Origin: Geodermatophilaceae bacterium URHB0062
GTDB taxonomy: Bacteria; Actinomycetota; Actinomycetes; Mycobacteriales; Geodermatophilaceae
Assembly: GCA_000620185.1 (NCBI GenBank)
Contig: KK211088.1
Coordinates: 388,498 to 452,497 of the forward strand
DNA length: 64,000 nucleotides
Direction: 5' to 3'
Shown: piece after piece, positions 43,333 through 52,353 of the stretch
Layout: each line of letters opens with the position of its first letter
How positions within the stretch are numbered: the stretch's first letter is position 1
Program-made: the position numbers and the translations under genes
Notes under the pieces: generated by a model
The model's input: only the letters and a program-made list of their open reading frames with translations
What the model was told of the DNA's origin: nothing
Databases searched by the model: none

Positions 43333-44951
43333 GCACCGATCCCGGTCAGGGAACGCACCTCGAGCTCGGCGCCCTTGAGCTCGTCGGGGCGCTCCTTGGA
43401 CAGCTTCGTGCCGAGCCAGCCCAGGAAGAAGGAGAGCGGGATCGACACCAGGCCCGGGTTGTTCAGCGGGAACCAGTGGAAGTCGACGTCCTGGAACAGC
43501 GACGTGCTCTTCCCGGTCGCCTCGACCACCGGCGCACCGGACACCACCGGCGAGAAGATGATCAGCGTGACGCAGGAGATCAGCCCGCCGTAGATCGACC
43601 ACAGCGCGCCCTGGGTGGTGAAGTTCTTCCAGAAGAGCGTGTAGAGGATGGTCGGCAGGTTGGCCGACGCGGCGACCGCGAACGCCAGGGCCACCAGGAA
43701 CGCGATGTTCAGGCCGGCCTGCAGTGCCAGGATCCCCAGCCCGATCGCGACGGCGCCGATGACGACGGCGGTGATGCGGGCGACCCGCACCTCGCCGTTG
43801 GGCGGCACCTGCCCCTTCTTGATCACGTTGGCGTAGACGTCGTGCGCGAACGACGCCGACGCGGTGATGGTCAGGCCTGCGACGACGGCGAGGATCGTGG
43901 CGAAGGCGACCCCCGAGATGATGCCCAGCAGCGCCGTGCCGCCGAGCTCGAAGGCCAGCAGCGGCGCCGCCGCGTTGACCGCCCCAGGCGCGGCGAGGAT
44001 CTCGTCGGCCCCGACCAGCGCCCCGGCGCCGTACCCGATGACCAGGCTGAACAGGTAGAAGATGCCGATCAGCCAGATCGCCCAGACGACCGAGCGGCGG
44101 GCGTCCTTGGCCGTGGGCACCGTGTAGAAGCGCATCAGCACGTGCGGCAGGCCGGCGGTGCCGAGCACCAGCGCCAGCCCCAGGGAGACGAAGTCCAGCC
44201 TGGACGTCCCCGTCGCCCCGTACTGCGCCCCCGGCGCGAGGACGTCGCGGCCCTCGGCGGCGTTGTCCGCGGCGCCGCCCAGCAGGGCCGACAGGTTGAA
44301 GCCGTACTTGGCCAGCACCCAGATGGTCATCACGAGGGCGCCGATGATGAGCAGCGAGGCCTTGATGATCTGCACGTAGGTCGTCCCGCGCATACCGCCG
44401 ACCAGGACGTAGAAGATCATCAGTGCGCCGACGACGACCACGACGGCGGCCTGCGCACCCTCGCCGCTCACACCGAGCAGCAGGGTCACCAGGCCGCCGG
44501 CGCCGGCCATCTGGGCCAGCAGGTAGAACAGCGACACGGTGAGCGTGGAGATCGCCGCCGCCATGCGCACCGGGCCCTGCCGCATCCGGAAGGCGAGGAC
44601 GTCGGCCATCGTAAAGCGGGCGGTGTTGCGCATCAGCTCGGCGACGAGGAGCAGTGCCACGAGCCAGGCGACCAGGAACCCGATGGAGTACAGGAAGCCG
44701 TCGTAGCCGTAGACGGCGATGGCGCCGGCGATGCCCAGGAAGGACGCGGCGGAGAGGTAGTCACCGGCGATCGCGAGGCCGTTCTGCTGCCCGCTGATGT
44801 TGCGGCCGGCGGCGTAGTAGTCGGCGGCGGTCTTGTTGTTCCGGCTGGCCCGGAAGGTGATCACCAGGGTGATCAGGACAAAGAGGCCGAAGATCGAGAT
44901 GTTGATCGCCGGCTCCCCGATGGAGGTCTCGGCAGCGACGACGTCAGGCAC
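43311..44951 (-). CDS. actP: Cation/acetate symporter of the SSS family
   Basis: This 546-residue protein has about 13 membrane helices. SSS/ActP features include TAADYYAAGRNISGQQNGLAIAGDYLSAASFLG, GGMRGTTYVQIIKASLL, LGTAGLPHVLMRFYTVP and FATILAVVAGLTITASASFAHDVY. It brings in acetate or another short monocarboxylate with sodium. The gene directly upstream encodes its DUF485 partner, overlapping by 8 bases, the usual YjcH-ActP pair. The last codons and stop lie inside a direct repeat whose second copy is 220 bp beyond. Confidence 0.93.
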   Translation of the reverse strand: MPDVVAAETSIGEPAINISIFGLFVLITLVITFRASRNNKTAADYYAAGRNISGQQNGLAIAGDYLSAASFLGIAGAIAVYGYDGFLYSIGFLVAWLVALLLVAELMRNTARFTMADVLAFRMRQGPVRMAAAISTLTVSLFYLLAQMAGAGGLVTLLLGVSGEGAQAAVVVVVGALMIFYVLVGGMRGTTYVQIIKASLLIIGALVMTIWVLAKYGFNLSALLGGAADNAAEGRDVLAPGAQYGATGTSRLDFVSLGLALVLGTAGLPHVLMRFYTVPTAKDARRSVVWAIWLIGIFYLFSLVIGYGAGALVGADEILAAPGAVNAAAPLLAFELGGTALLGIISGVAFATILAVVAGLTITASASFAHDVYANVIKKGQVPPNGEVRVARITAVVIGAVAIGLGILALQAGLNIAFLVALAFAVAASANLPTILYTLFWKNFTTQGALWSIYGGLISCVTLIIFSPVVSGAPVVEATGKSTSLFQDVDFHWFPLNNPGLVSIPLSFFLGWLGTKLSKERPDELKGAELEVRSLTGIGAEKAVAH

Positions 44952-45330
44952 CTGTGGCTCCCGGGGTCGTCCCGTCCCCGGCGGACCGGGCGTAGTCGTG
45001 GTGCTCGAGCCGTTCGCGCATCTCGTCGGCGATCGGGTCGGTGCGCTTGTTCGCGTGCGCCACGTAGAGGTGAGTGATCACGAACGTGGTCACGAACTGG
45101 GCCAGGCCGAGGAGGAGCCCGACGCTGACGTTGCCGAACACGTTGGTGGCCATGAAGTCGTGTGCGTAGGTCGAGAGCAGGACGTAGAGCAGGTACCAGG
45201 CCAGGAACGCGAAGGTCATCGGGAAGGCGAAGGAGCGGAATCGCCTCTTGAGATCGACGAACTCCGGGGAGTTCTGGGCGGCGAGGTACTCCTCCGGTGA
45301 CAGCAACCGGCGTTCGGTCGGATCTCTCAC
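44944..45330 (-). CDS. DUF485 (YjcH-like) membrane protein
   Basis: This 128-residue protein has two membrane helices (residues about 36-57 and 68-92) and the DUF485 pattern (FVDLKRRFRSFAFPMTFAFL, VNVG-like FGNVSVGLLLGLAQFVTTF, YVAHANKRTDPIADEMRERLE). DUF485 proteins pair with ActP-type symporters, though their own role is unclear. GTG 45330 follows GGAGGG by about 6 bases. Its stop lies inside the symporter gene. Confidence 0.9.
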   Translation of the reverse strand: MRDPTERRLLSPEEYLAAQNSPEFVDLKRRFRSFAFPMTFAFLAWYLLYVLLSTYAHDFMATNVFGNVSVGLLLGLAQFVTTFVITHLYVAHANKRTDPIADEMRERLEHHDYARSAGDGTTPGATGA

Positions 45331-45353
45331 GGCGTCCCTCCAGCTCGATCATC

Positions 45354-45372
45354 TGTGGCACAGATCACTCTA
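45354..45372 (-). promoter_or_regulatory. Possible CRP/GlxR-type site and -10 box ahead of the DUF485-actP operon
   Basis: TGTGG-CACAGA-TCACT (45354-45369) resembles the CRP/GlxR consensus TGTGA-N6-TCACA with one mismatch in each half. A TAGAGT on the minus strand (45372-45367) could be the -10 box. CRP-type control of acetate uptake is known in actinobacteria; here it is only a suggestion. Confidence 0.35.
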
Positions 45373-45490
45373 GGGGCGCTCACAGCGAACTCGCAGGATC
45401 GCCACCCTGACGTGTGACCCCACCCTGGACGGCGGGTGAGCCCGGCCCGACCGGTGCCCGCGGGCGGCGCGGTCCACCGTCGCCGGGCTG

Positions 45491-45506
45491 TTAGCTTCTG
45501 GCCATG
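45491..45506 (+). promoter_or_regulatory. Probable leaderless promoter of the SpoIIE phosphatase gene
   Basis: TTAGCT at 45491-45496 lies 7 bases before the ATG at 45504, with no ribosome binding site. Confidence 0.45.
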
Positions 45507-46664
45507 GCCGGTGGCAGGGACGGCGCCCGGTCCTCCGCCCAGGGCCTGCTCTCGGGGGCGCTGCGGTACCGGCCGAGGAGGCCGTGGCAGCGCATCGCCG
45601 TCCTGACGGTCCTGCTGCTGCTGATCACCGCGGTCTTCGCCCTGGTCAACCGCCCCGGGCTCGCCATCTACATGTACGCGCTCATCCCGCTGGTGCTCGG
45701 TGTGTACTGGTTCGACCTGGCCGGCGGCCTGGCCGTGGCCGCCGGCGCCACCGTGCTGTTCGTCGGCGTGCAACCGTTCCTGCCGGCCAACAGCCTGTCC
45801 GGCGGTGCCCTGTGGGTGGCCGCCTTCAACCGGTCCATCGTGTTCGTCGGCGTGGCGGTCCTGCTGTCCACGCTGTTCCGCCGGGAACGGCTCCTGGCGC
45901 GCCGGGTCCGGGCCCAGCAGGACGAGATCAGCGAGCTGGCACCGCTCCGGGCCGCCCTGACCCCGGCCACGATCCCCCACCGCCCACAGCTGGAGTTCGC
46001 GACGTCCTTCACCCCGGCCGACGGCCCCGTGGCCGGCGACTTCTTCCTGGTGGTGGAGGGCCCCGGCGGCAGCACGACCGTGGCGGTCGGCGACGTCGTC
46101 GGGCACGGCCTGGACGCCGCCCGGTGCGCCGCCTTCGTCCGGGCCGCGCTCGCCACGTTCGCCCGGTTCTCCAGCGATCCGGTCGAGCTGCTCCAGCTCG
46201 CCAACGCGGCCCTGGTCGAGCACGACGGCGAGACCCGGTTCGTGACGGCGGTCTGCCTGAACATCGGTCCGGGCCCCGACCTCGAGGTCACGTGGGCGTC
46301 GGCCGGGCACGACGTTCCGTGGTTCCTCGACACCGGCGCGCCGCTGCCTGCCGGCCGGGTCGGCGCGCCGCTCGGCATCGGCGCCGACGCCCTCGAGCTC
46401 GAGGCCGGGCGTGCCTCCCTCCCCGCCGGCGCCGGCATCCTGATGTTCACCGACGGACTGCTCGAGGGCCGTGCCGGGCGGCGCGGCTCGGCCCGTCCGG
46501 TGGCGCTGTTCGGCGAGCAGCGTGCCCGGGCCGTCGTGTCCGGGCACCGCGGTGCTCCCGCGGCCACCGTCCTGCAGTCGCTGGTGGACGCGGTCCGGGC
46601 CTTCGCCGGGGGGCCGCTGGCCGACGACCTGTGCCTGGTCGCCGTCCGCGCGCACGCCGGCTGA
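45504..46664 (+). CDS. Membrane-bound PP2C/SpoIIE (RsbU-type) serine phosphatase
   Basis: This 386-residue protein has about four membrane helices in the first 120 residues, a short linker (RRERLLARRVRAQQDEISEL) and a SpoIIE catalytic domain. Metal-binding motifs are GPVAGDFF, VGDVVGHGLDAA, FTDGLLEG and ADDLCLVAVR. Such enzymes dephosphorylate anti-sigma-factor antagonists in partner-switching stress pathways. No antagonist or anti-sigma kinase gene is adjacent, and the membrane part is a sensor of unknown signal. Confidence 0.87.
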   Translation: MAGGRDGARSSAQGLLSGALRYRPRRPWQRIAVLTVLLLLITAVFALVNRPGLAIYMYALIPLVLGVYWFDLAGGLAVAAGATVLFVGVQPFLPANSLSGGALWVAAFNRSIVFVGVAVLLSTLFRRERLLARRVRAQQDEISELAPLRAALTPATIPHRPQLEFATSFTPADGPVAGDFFLVVEGPGGSTTVAVGDVVGHGLDAARCAAFVRAALATFARFSSDPVELLQLANAALVEHDGETRFVTAVCLNIGPGPDLEVTWASAGHDVPWFLDTGAPLPAGRVGAPLGIGADALELEAGRASLPAGAGILMFTDGLLEGRAGRRGSARPVALFGEQRARAVVSGHRGAPAATVLQSLVDAVRAFAGGPLADDLCLVAVRAHAG

Positions 46665-46735
46665 CCCCGCCGAACCGTTCCACGACCGTCTCCGATCCGT
46701 AACGCCGGCACAACCGGTGGGCGGTGCAATGAGTC

Positions 46736-48058
46736 ATGGCAGCCAGGGGCACCGGAACGGCAGGAACCTCGACGGGCTGGTACCCGGTGGCTCGCGCCGC
46801 CGAGGTCGGGACGCGGCCGCTGCCCGTCGGCGCCGGGGGCGCGGCCTTCGTCGTCGTCCGGCTGCGTGCCGGGGGCGAGGTGAGCGCGTTCCCGGCCCGG
46901 TGCCCGCACCGCCTGGTCCCGCTGGTGGCGGGCACGGTGGTGGACGGCCGCCTGCAGTGCCCGTACCACGGCTGGCGGTTCGACGCCGAGGGTCGCTGCG
47001 TCGACATCCCGTCGCTGGGGCCCGCGGGCACGCCGCCACCACGGGCCGACCTGGCGATGCCCTGGGCGGTGGAGGAGCGGCACGGCTGGGTCTGGATCGC
47101 CCCCGAACGGACGACGACGCCGTCCCCACCCCGGCCGCCGGCCGACGTCGCTGCCGGGCCGGTGCCTGCGCCGCCGGCGCCCCGCGGTCCGGTGTTCGGC
47201 AACCTCGATCCGTCCCTGAAGCACGCCTGGCACCCGGTGGCCATGTCCCGCGAACTGCGACCCGGCGGCTGGCTGCAGGTGCGGCTGCTGGGCCGCACCT
47301 GGACGCTGCGCCGCGACGAGGACGGCGTGTCGGCCAGCCCTCCGGCGTCCGGCGTCCGGGAGCGGTTCGGGCTGGTGTGGCTGGCCCCTGCCGAGCCGGT
47401 CGACGTGCCGCTGGAGCTGCCCGAGGTCTCCGACCGCCGGTTCGTGACCGGCTGGCTCCTGCCGGTGCGCTCACCGGGACCGGCCGCGCCGATGGCCGAC
47501 ACGTTCCTCGACGTCTCGCACGGCCCCTTCCTGCACGCCGGCACGGTGGGCGCCGGACACGCGCGTGTCGACTCCCAGGACGTGCACCACGAGCCGGGTG
47601 GCTTCACCGGCGTGCAGGAGGAGTGGTTCGACAACGTCACCGACCCGGAGGTGGCGGCCGGGCGGCGGCCGCTGCGACAGCTGTGCCGGGCCACGTACGT
47701 CTACCGCGCGCCCTTCCAGCTGTGCCTCCGCCTCACGTTCCCGGACACCGGCGCCGCGACGACGATCCTCTACGTCCTCCAGCCCGAGGACGCCGACTCG
47801 ACCCGGATCTACACGCGCCTGCTGCTCTCGTCCGGACCGGGACAGCCGCTGCCCACGCCGGCCACGGTCACCGCCGCGGTGGCGCTGGAGCACCGGGTGC
47901 TGGAGGAGGACCGGGCGCTCCAGGGCGTGCTGGCCACGACGGGGCTGGCCCTCGACCTGCGCGCGGAGCTGCACCTGCGCTCCGACCGGCTCGGGGTCGC
48001 GCTGCGGCAGGTGCTGTGCGAGTTCGGCGCGGCGGCACAGGTCCGCCGGGCGGCCTGA
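46736..48058 (+). CDS. Rieske non-haem iron oxygenase with a decayed second Rieske-like segment
   Basis: This 440-residue protein starts with a Rieske domain: Cys56-Pro-His58 and Cys75-Pro-Tyr-His78 bind the 2Fe-2S cluster. A proline-rich linker leads at about residue 140 to a segment (HAWHPVAMSRELRPGG ... ERFGLVWLAPAEP) that looks like the frame of another Rieske domain without its cluster-binding loops. The catalytic iron domain follows, with Asp259-x2-His262-x4-His267 (FLDVSHGPFLH). The layout is VanA/PaO-like. The substrate is unknown. No reductase gene is adjacent. ATG 46736 begins the protein, though no clear ribosome binding site precedes it. Confidence 0.83.
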   Translation: MAARGTGTAGTSTGWYPVARAAEVGTRPLPVGAGGAAFVVVRLRAGGEVSAFPARCPHRLVPLVAGTVVDGRLQCPYHGWRFDAEGRCVDIPSLGPAGTPPPRADLAMPWAVEERHGWVWIAPERTTTPSPPRPPADVAAGPVPAPPAPRGPVFGNLDPSLKHAWHPVAMSRELRPGGWLQVRLLGRTWTLRRDEDGVSASPPASGVRERFGLVWLAPAEPVDVPLELPEVSDRRFVTGWLLPVRSPGPAAPMADTFLDVSHGPFLHAGTVGAGHARVDSQDVHHEPGGFTGVQEEWFDNVTDPEVAAGRRPLRQLCRATYVYRAPFQLCLRLTFPDTGAATTILYVLQPEDADSTRIYTRLLLSSGPGQPLPTPATVTAAVALEHRVLEEDRALQGVLATTGLALDLRAELHLRSDRLGVALRQVLCEFGAAAQVRRAA

Positions 48059-48062
48059 CCCG

Positions 48063-48221
48063 TCACTCCGCCGGGAGCTCCTCCCCGCAGGCCGGGCACC
48101 GGGTGGGCGGGTCCTCGTCGGCCAGCCGCCCGCAGGCCGGGCACACCCGGCGCAGCCAGCAGGCGGGGTCCCCGCCTTCGTCGTCGGGGACCGCCGTGGG
48201 GCGTGGATCGGCGGTGGACAC
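48063..48221 (-). CDS. Small zinc-ribbon protein (52 aa)
   Basis: This 52-residue protein contains CPACG twice (RRVCPACGRLADEDPPTRCPACGEELPAE), a four-cysteine zinc ribbon, after an acidic Pro/Asp-rich start. GTG 48221 is preceded by GGGAG, though only one base away. It lies 4 bases from the stop of the convergent Rieske gene and upstream of the divergent hydrolase. The function is unknown; similar short ribbons act as protein-binding or redox adaptors. Confidence 0.6.
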   Translation of the reverse strand: MSTADPRPTAVPDDEGGDPACWLRRVCPACGRLADEDPPTRCPACGEELPAE

Positions 48222-48344
48222 GCTCCCAGCGTGCCGCAGTCGCCACCCTGTGCGCACGTCGTCGCGCGCGCAGGCCCCGGCCGCCGGGTGTGACGTTGCC
48301 CCGGAACGCAGGGGTTCCACGGTTTCGGCTGGGATGCTGGGTAC

Positions 48345-49550
48345 GTGCCCTCCACGCTCCGTCGCGCCGCCGTCACCGCCGCCGCCCTCGCCGGGCCCGT
48401 GGGGTGGGTGACCCGGGCCGCCTGGGGGCTGCCCACGGCGCTGGGCGCGCACCGCCGTCGGCTGCGCCCGGTCGTGGCCGGATCGCCGCACTTCTACGAC
48501 GGCAAGTTCCACAACACGCTCGAGACCCCCGCCCTGGCCCCCGCCAACACGCGCGACGGGCTGCTGCGGCAGTGGCACGAGGAGCGGCACGTCGGCCTGC
48601 CCGGGGCTCCGGTGCCCTTGGCACACGCCGAGCTGCCCGCCGAGGCCGCCGAGCTGGCCGTCACCTGGTTCGGGCACGCGAGCGCGTTGCTGGAGGTCGA
48701 CGGCCGGCGCGTCCTGGTCGACCCGGTGTGGGGTTTCCGGGTGTCGCCGTCGCCGGTATTCGGCCCGACCCGCCTGCACGAGCCGCCGATCGCGCTCGAG
48801 GAGCTGCCGGCCGTCGACGCCGTCCTGATCTCGCACGACCACTACGACCACCTGGACCTGCCGACCGTCCGGGCCCTGCTGACCGGGCAGTCGGCGCCGT
48901 TCGTCGTCCCGCTCGGCATCGGTGAGCACCTGCGCAAGTGGGGCGTGCCGGACGAGCGGATCGTCGAGCTGGACTGGGACCAGAGCACGACCATCGGCGG
49001 CCTGACGCTCACCTGCACCGAGGCCCGGCACTTCTCCGGCCGCTACTTCCACCGTGACACCACGCTCTGGGCGTCGTGGGCGATCACCGGCCCGCGGCAC
49101 CGGGTGTTCTTCGGCGGCGACACCGGCTACCACCCCGCGTTCGCCGGCATCGGCGCGCGCCTGGGTCCCTTCGACCTCACCCTGCTGCCCATCGGCGCCT
49201 ACAACGACGCGTGGCACGCGATCCACCTGGACCCGGAGGAGGCCGTGCGCGCGCACGGCGACCTCGGCGGCGGCGTGCTCCTGCCGATCCACTGGGCCAC
49301 CTTCAACCTCGCCTTCCACCGCTGGGCCGAGCCGGTGCAGCGCCTGCTGGCCGCGGCGTCGACCCGCGGCGTACCGGTCGTCGTCCCGAAGCCGGGCGAG
49401 CGGATCGACGTCCTGAACCCGCCGGAGCTCACCGACTGGTGGACGGCGGTGGGTTCGGCCGAGCCGCACGGCGCGGGTGACCACACCCAGGGCCCGGGCA
49501 GCGCACTGCTCGTGCGGGCGGCGACCAGGCTGCTGCGGATCGGCGGCTGA
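48345..49550 (+). CDS. MBL-fold metal-dependent hydrolase, NAPE-PLD/UlaG-like
   Basis: This 401-residue protein has an N-terminal hydrophobic stretch that may sit in the membrane, then the beta-lactamase_2 fold used by NAPE-PLD-like phosphodiesterases: [26 protein letters not shown], the zinc motif [18 protein letters not shown] and [10 protein letters not shown], with [13 protein letters not shown] near the end. The segment [10 protein letters not shown] near residue 50 is typical. Substrates may be N-acyl phosphoethanolamines or related lipids, which is inference. GTG 48345 lies 6 bases after GATGCT. Confidence 0.85.
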   Translation: MPSTLRRAAVTAAALAGPVGWVTRAAWGLPTALGAHRRRLRPVVAGSPHFYDGKFHNTLETPALAPANTRDGLLRQWHEERHVGLPGAPVPLAHAELPAEAAELAVTWFGHASALLEVDGRRVLVDPVWGFRVSPSPVFGPTRLHEPPIALEELPAVDAVLISHDHYDHLDLPTVRALLTGQSAPFVVPLGIGEHLRKWGVPDERIVELDWDQSTTIGGLTLTCTEARHFSGRYFHRDTTLWASWAITGPRHRVFFGGDTGYHPAFAGIGARLGPFDLTLLPIGAYNDAWHAIHLDPEEAVRAHGDLGGGVLLPIHWATFNLAFHRWAEPVQRLLAAASTRGVPVVVPKPGERIDVLNPPELTDWWTAVGSAEPHGAGDHTQGPGSALLVRAATRLLRIGG

Positions 49551-49711
49551 CTTCGGCCCACGCACGACCAAACTTGAGAGTCTTCAGTCGACCTTGTTCG
49601 AGATCGGCGTGGCACGCAACCGGATTGTCCGCAGTGCGTCATCGTGAGCCCCTGAAACGTGCAGTTCGGAGCGCCGTTAAGCGCGCCTGCACCAAGGACG
49701 AGGGAGTCCCG

Positions 49712-51262
49712 ATGAGGCAGCTCGGTCGCCGGACGGCGCCGGACGGGCACGCGGACGTCGCTGAGGCGCAGACGAACGTCGCCGCGGTGACCGCAGTGGT
49801 CCAGGCGCTGGCCGGGGCGGCGACGTCGGAGGCGGCGATCCGCACCGCCCTGGACATTGTCCGGGAGCGCTTCGGCTGGGCCTACGGGTCGTACTGGCGC
49901 GTCGACCCGGCCGACCGCACCCTGCGCTTCGTCCAGGAGTCCGGGGATGCGGGAGACGAGTTCCGTCGGGTGACCGCGGCCGCGTCGTTCGCGGAGGGCG
50001 TCGGCCTGGCCGGCCGCGCCTGGAAGGCGAAGGACCTCGTCTTCGTGCCCGACCTCGGCCTGCTGCGCGACTGCGTCCGTGCACCTGCCGCCCAGCGCGT
50101 GGGCGTGCGCAGCGGCATCTGCTTCCCGCTGCTCGAGGGCGGAACGGTGACCGGCACGATGGACTTCTTCGCCACCGAGACCCTCGAGCCGTCGGAGCAG
50201 CGGCTGGAGACGTTGCGCGCGATCGGCCGGCTGGTGTCGCAGGCCATCGAGCGGGTGCTCACGGCGGAGCGCCAGGCCGAGGCCGCGCAGGACATCGCCG
50301 CCGTGAACCGGGTGCTGCGCGACATCTCGACGGCCACGGCGCACGAGTCCGCCATGGCGACCGCACTGGCCACCATCCGCGAGGGGTTCGGCTGGGCCTA
50401 CGGGTCCTACTGGGCCGTGCGCGAGGAGGACCTGGCGCTGCACTTCGTCACCGAGTCCGGCAGCGCCGGCCAGGAGTTCCGCGACGTCACGCTGACGGCG
50501 TCGTTCCGGGAGGGCGTCGGGCTCTCCGGCCGGGCCTGGCGGTCGCGGGACCTGGTGTTCGTCGAAGACCTCGCGGACGTCACCGACTGCGTCCGCGCAC
50601 CCGCCGCGCGGCGGGCCGGCGTGAAGTCCGGCGTGTGCCTGCCGATCCTGGTGGGCGGCCGGGTCGTGGGGACGATGGACTTCTTCGCGACGACGACACT
50701 CACCCTGAGTCCGGGCCGCGCCGACGCCCTCCGCAACACCGCCTTCCTGCTCGGCCAGGCGATGGAGCGGTTCTCCTCGGCGAACCGCCTCGGGACCGCG
50801 GGACGGGAGCTGCTCGCGTCGATCACCCAGGTGGAGCGCAACGTCCTCTCCGCGACGACGGTCGCCAGCGACGGCAAGCGGCTGACCGAGGAGGCCAACG
50901 AGCAGGTCGCCGGGCTGGGGTCCTCGAGCGCCGACATCGGCAAGGTCGTGAAGGTCATCCGCGGGATCGCCGACCAGACCAACCTGCTGGCGCTCAACGC
51001 GACGATCGAGGCGGCCCGGGCCGGCGAAGCGGGCCGCGGTTTCGCCGTCGTCGCCAACGAGGTGAAGGAACTGGCCGCCGAGACCGCGCGCGCGACGACC
51101 GACGTCGACGCGAAGGTCAGCGCGATCCAGCAGCAGGTCGAGCGCGTGGTGGCGGCTCTGGCCGCGATCAGCGCCGTCGTGGAGAAGATCAACGAGACGC
51201 AGACCGTGATCGGCGGCGTGCTGACCGAGCAGGCGGCGGTGACGAAGGCGATCCTCGACTGA
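49712..51262 (+). CDS. Soluble chemoreceptor with two GAF domains
   Basis: This 516-residue protein has no membrane helix. Two GAF domains, at about residues 15-185 and 190-370, are close copies of each other: both start FGWAYGSYW, and both keep [11 protein letters not shown] and a Cys before the last strand ([16 protein letters not shown]). The C-terminal 150 residues are an MCP signalling hairpin with the conserved tip ([20 protein letters not shown], then [15 protein letters not shown]). It should report an intracellular signal to CheA/CheW, but no che gene is in the window. ATG 49712 is chosen because GGGAG lies 6 bases before it. Confidence 0.88.
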   Translation: MRQLGRRTAPDGHADVAEAQTNVAAVTAVVQALAGAATSEAAIRTALDIVRERFGWAYGSYWRVDPADRTLRFVQESGDAGDEFRRVTAAASFAEGVGLAGRAWKAKDLVFVPDLGLLRDCVRAPAAQRVGVRSGICFPLLEGGTVTGTMDFFATETLEPSEQRLETLRAIGRLVSQAIERVLTAERQAEAAQDIAAVNRVLRDISTATAHESAMATALATIREGFGWAYGSYWAVREEDLALHFVTESGSAGQEFRDVTLTASFREGVGLSGRAWRSRDLVFVEDLADVTDCVRAPAARRAGVKSGVCLPILVGGRVVGTMDFFATTTLTLSPGRADALRNTAFLLGQAMERFSSANRLGTAGRELLASITQVERNVLSATTVASDGKRLTEEANEQVAGLGSSSADIGKVVKVIRGIADQTNLLALNATIEAARAGEAGRGFAVVANEVKELAAETARATTDVDAKVSAIQQQVERVVAALAAISAVVEKINETQTVIGGVLTEQAAVTKAILD

Positions 51263-51325
51263 CGAAGGACCCCCTCCTCCCCACCCCTCGCAGGCTCGGG
51301 GCGGTGCCCTGGAGGGGGCCGCCGC

Positions 51326-52180
51326 TCAGCGAAGCAGCTTCGACATCCGGCGGTCGGCCAGCGGCTTCCCGCCGGTCTGGCAGGTCGGGCAGTACTGCAG
51401 CGAGGTGTCGGCGAAGCTGACCTCGCGGACGGTGTCGCCGCACACGGGGCAGGGCAGGCCGGTGCGGGCGTGCACCTGCAGCCCCGAGCGCTTCTCGCCC
51501 TTCATCGTCGCCGCCTTCTGGCCCAGCTGACGGTCCAGCGCCTCCGTGAGGGTGGCACGCATCGCGTCGAAGAGACGGACCAGTTCGTCGTCGGTGAGCT
51601 TGTCGGCCATCTTGAACGGCGAGAGCCGGGCGGCGTGCAGGATCTCGTCGGAGTAGGCGTTGCCGATGCCGGCGATCAGCGTCTGGTCGGTCAGCGCGCC
51701 CTTGAGCTGCCCGGACCGGCCCTTCAGCAGCGCGGCGAACCCCTCGCGGTCGACCTGGAGCGCGTCGGGACCGAGCCGCGCGATGCCGGGCACCTCGGCC
51801 GGCGACCGGACGACGTAGATCGCCAGCCCCTTGCGGGTGCCCTGCTCGGTGAGGTCGAAGCCGTCGCCGTCGTCGAGGTGCACGCGGAGCGCCAGCGGGC
51901 CCTTGCCGGGCTTCGGCGGAGCGCTCGGCAGGCCGGTGCGCCAGTGCAGCCAGCCGGCGCGGGCCAGGTGCACCACGAGGTGCAGGCCGGAGACGTCGAG
52001 GTCGAGGAACTTGCCGTGCCGCGCGGCCCCGGTGATCTCGAGGCCGCCGAGCGCCGACAGCGGCGGGTCGAACGTCTTGATCGCCTGGACCGACGCCAGG
52101 TCGGCGCGTGCGAGCACGTGGCCGACGGCGTTCTCGCGCAGGAACGCCGCCAGCGCCTCGACCTCCGGCAACTCGGGCAT
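51326..52180 (-). CDS. Formamidopyrimidine-DNA glycosylase (Fpg/Nei family)
   Basis: This 284-residue DNA repair enzyme starts MPELPEVEA; the Pro after the removed Met is the nucleophile, so the ATG at 52180 must be the start even though the frame extends upstream. The helix-two-turn-helix region reads GALTDQTLIAGIGNAYSDEIL, and the zinc finger has CPVC and CPTC pairs near the C-terminus, about 16 residues apart. It removes oxidised bases and cuts the abasic site. It is divergent from a photolyase gene. Fpg and Nei are hard to tell apart from sequence alone. Confidence 0.9.
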   Translation of the reverse strand: MPELPEVEALAAFLRENAVGHVLARADLASVQAIKTFDPPLSALGGLEITGAARHGKFLDLDVSGLHLVVHLARAGWLHWRTGLPSAPPKPGKGPLALRVHLDDGDGFDLTEQGTRKGLAIYVVRSPAEVPGIARLGPDALQVDREGFAALLKGRSGQLKGALTDQTLIAGIGNAYSDEILHAARLSPFKMADKLTDDELVRLFDAMRATLTEALDRQLGQKAATMKGEKRSGLQVHARTGLPCPVCGDTVREVSFADTSLQYCPTCQTGGKPLADRRMSKLLR

Positions 52181-52337
52181 CCGGCCATGATGCCCTGTCC
52201 ACGGTCGTCCTCCGGACTCCAACCGCGGCCACGAGCCGTACCCCGGTAATCGGAGCCGCTGCGTCCCTCCTCGGGGAGGCCTCCGGCCCCCACTGGTCAG
52301 GACCGGGGCCGACTCTGCGGGTTGCGCGCGATCTTCT

Positions 52338-52353
52338 TACGCTCGACCCCGTG
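52338..52353 (+). promoter_or_regulatory. Probable leaderless promoter of the photolyase gene
   Basis: TACGCT at 52338-52343 lies 7 bases before the GTG at 52351, with no ribosome binding site. Confidence 0.45.

Noticed and set aside
45395-45503. A gene between the DUF485 start and the SpoIIE phosphatase
   Set aside because: The interval is about 170 bases, with no start codon plus ribosome binding site giving a sensible peptide; it is divergent promoter DNA.
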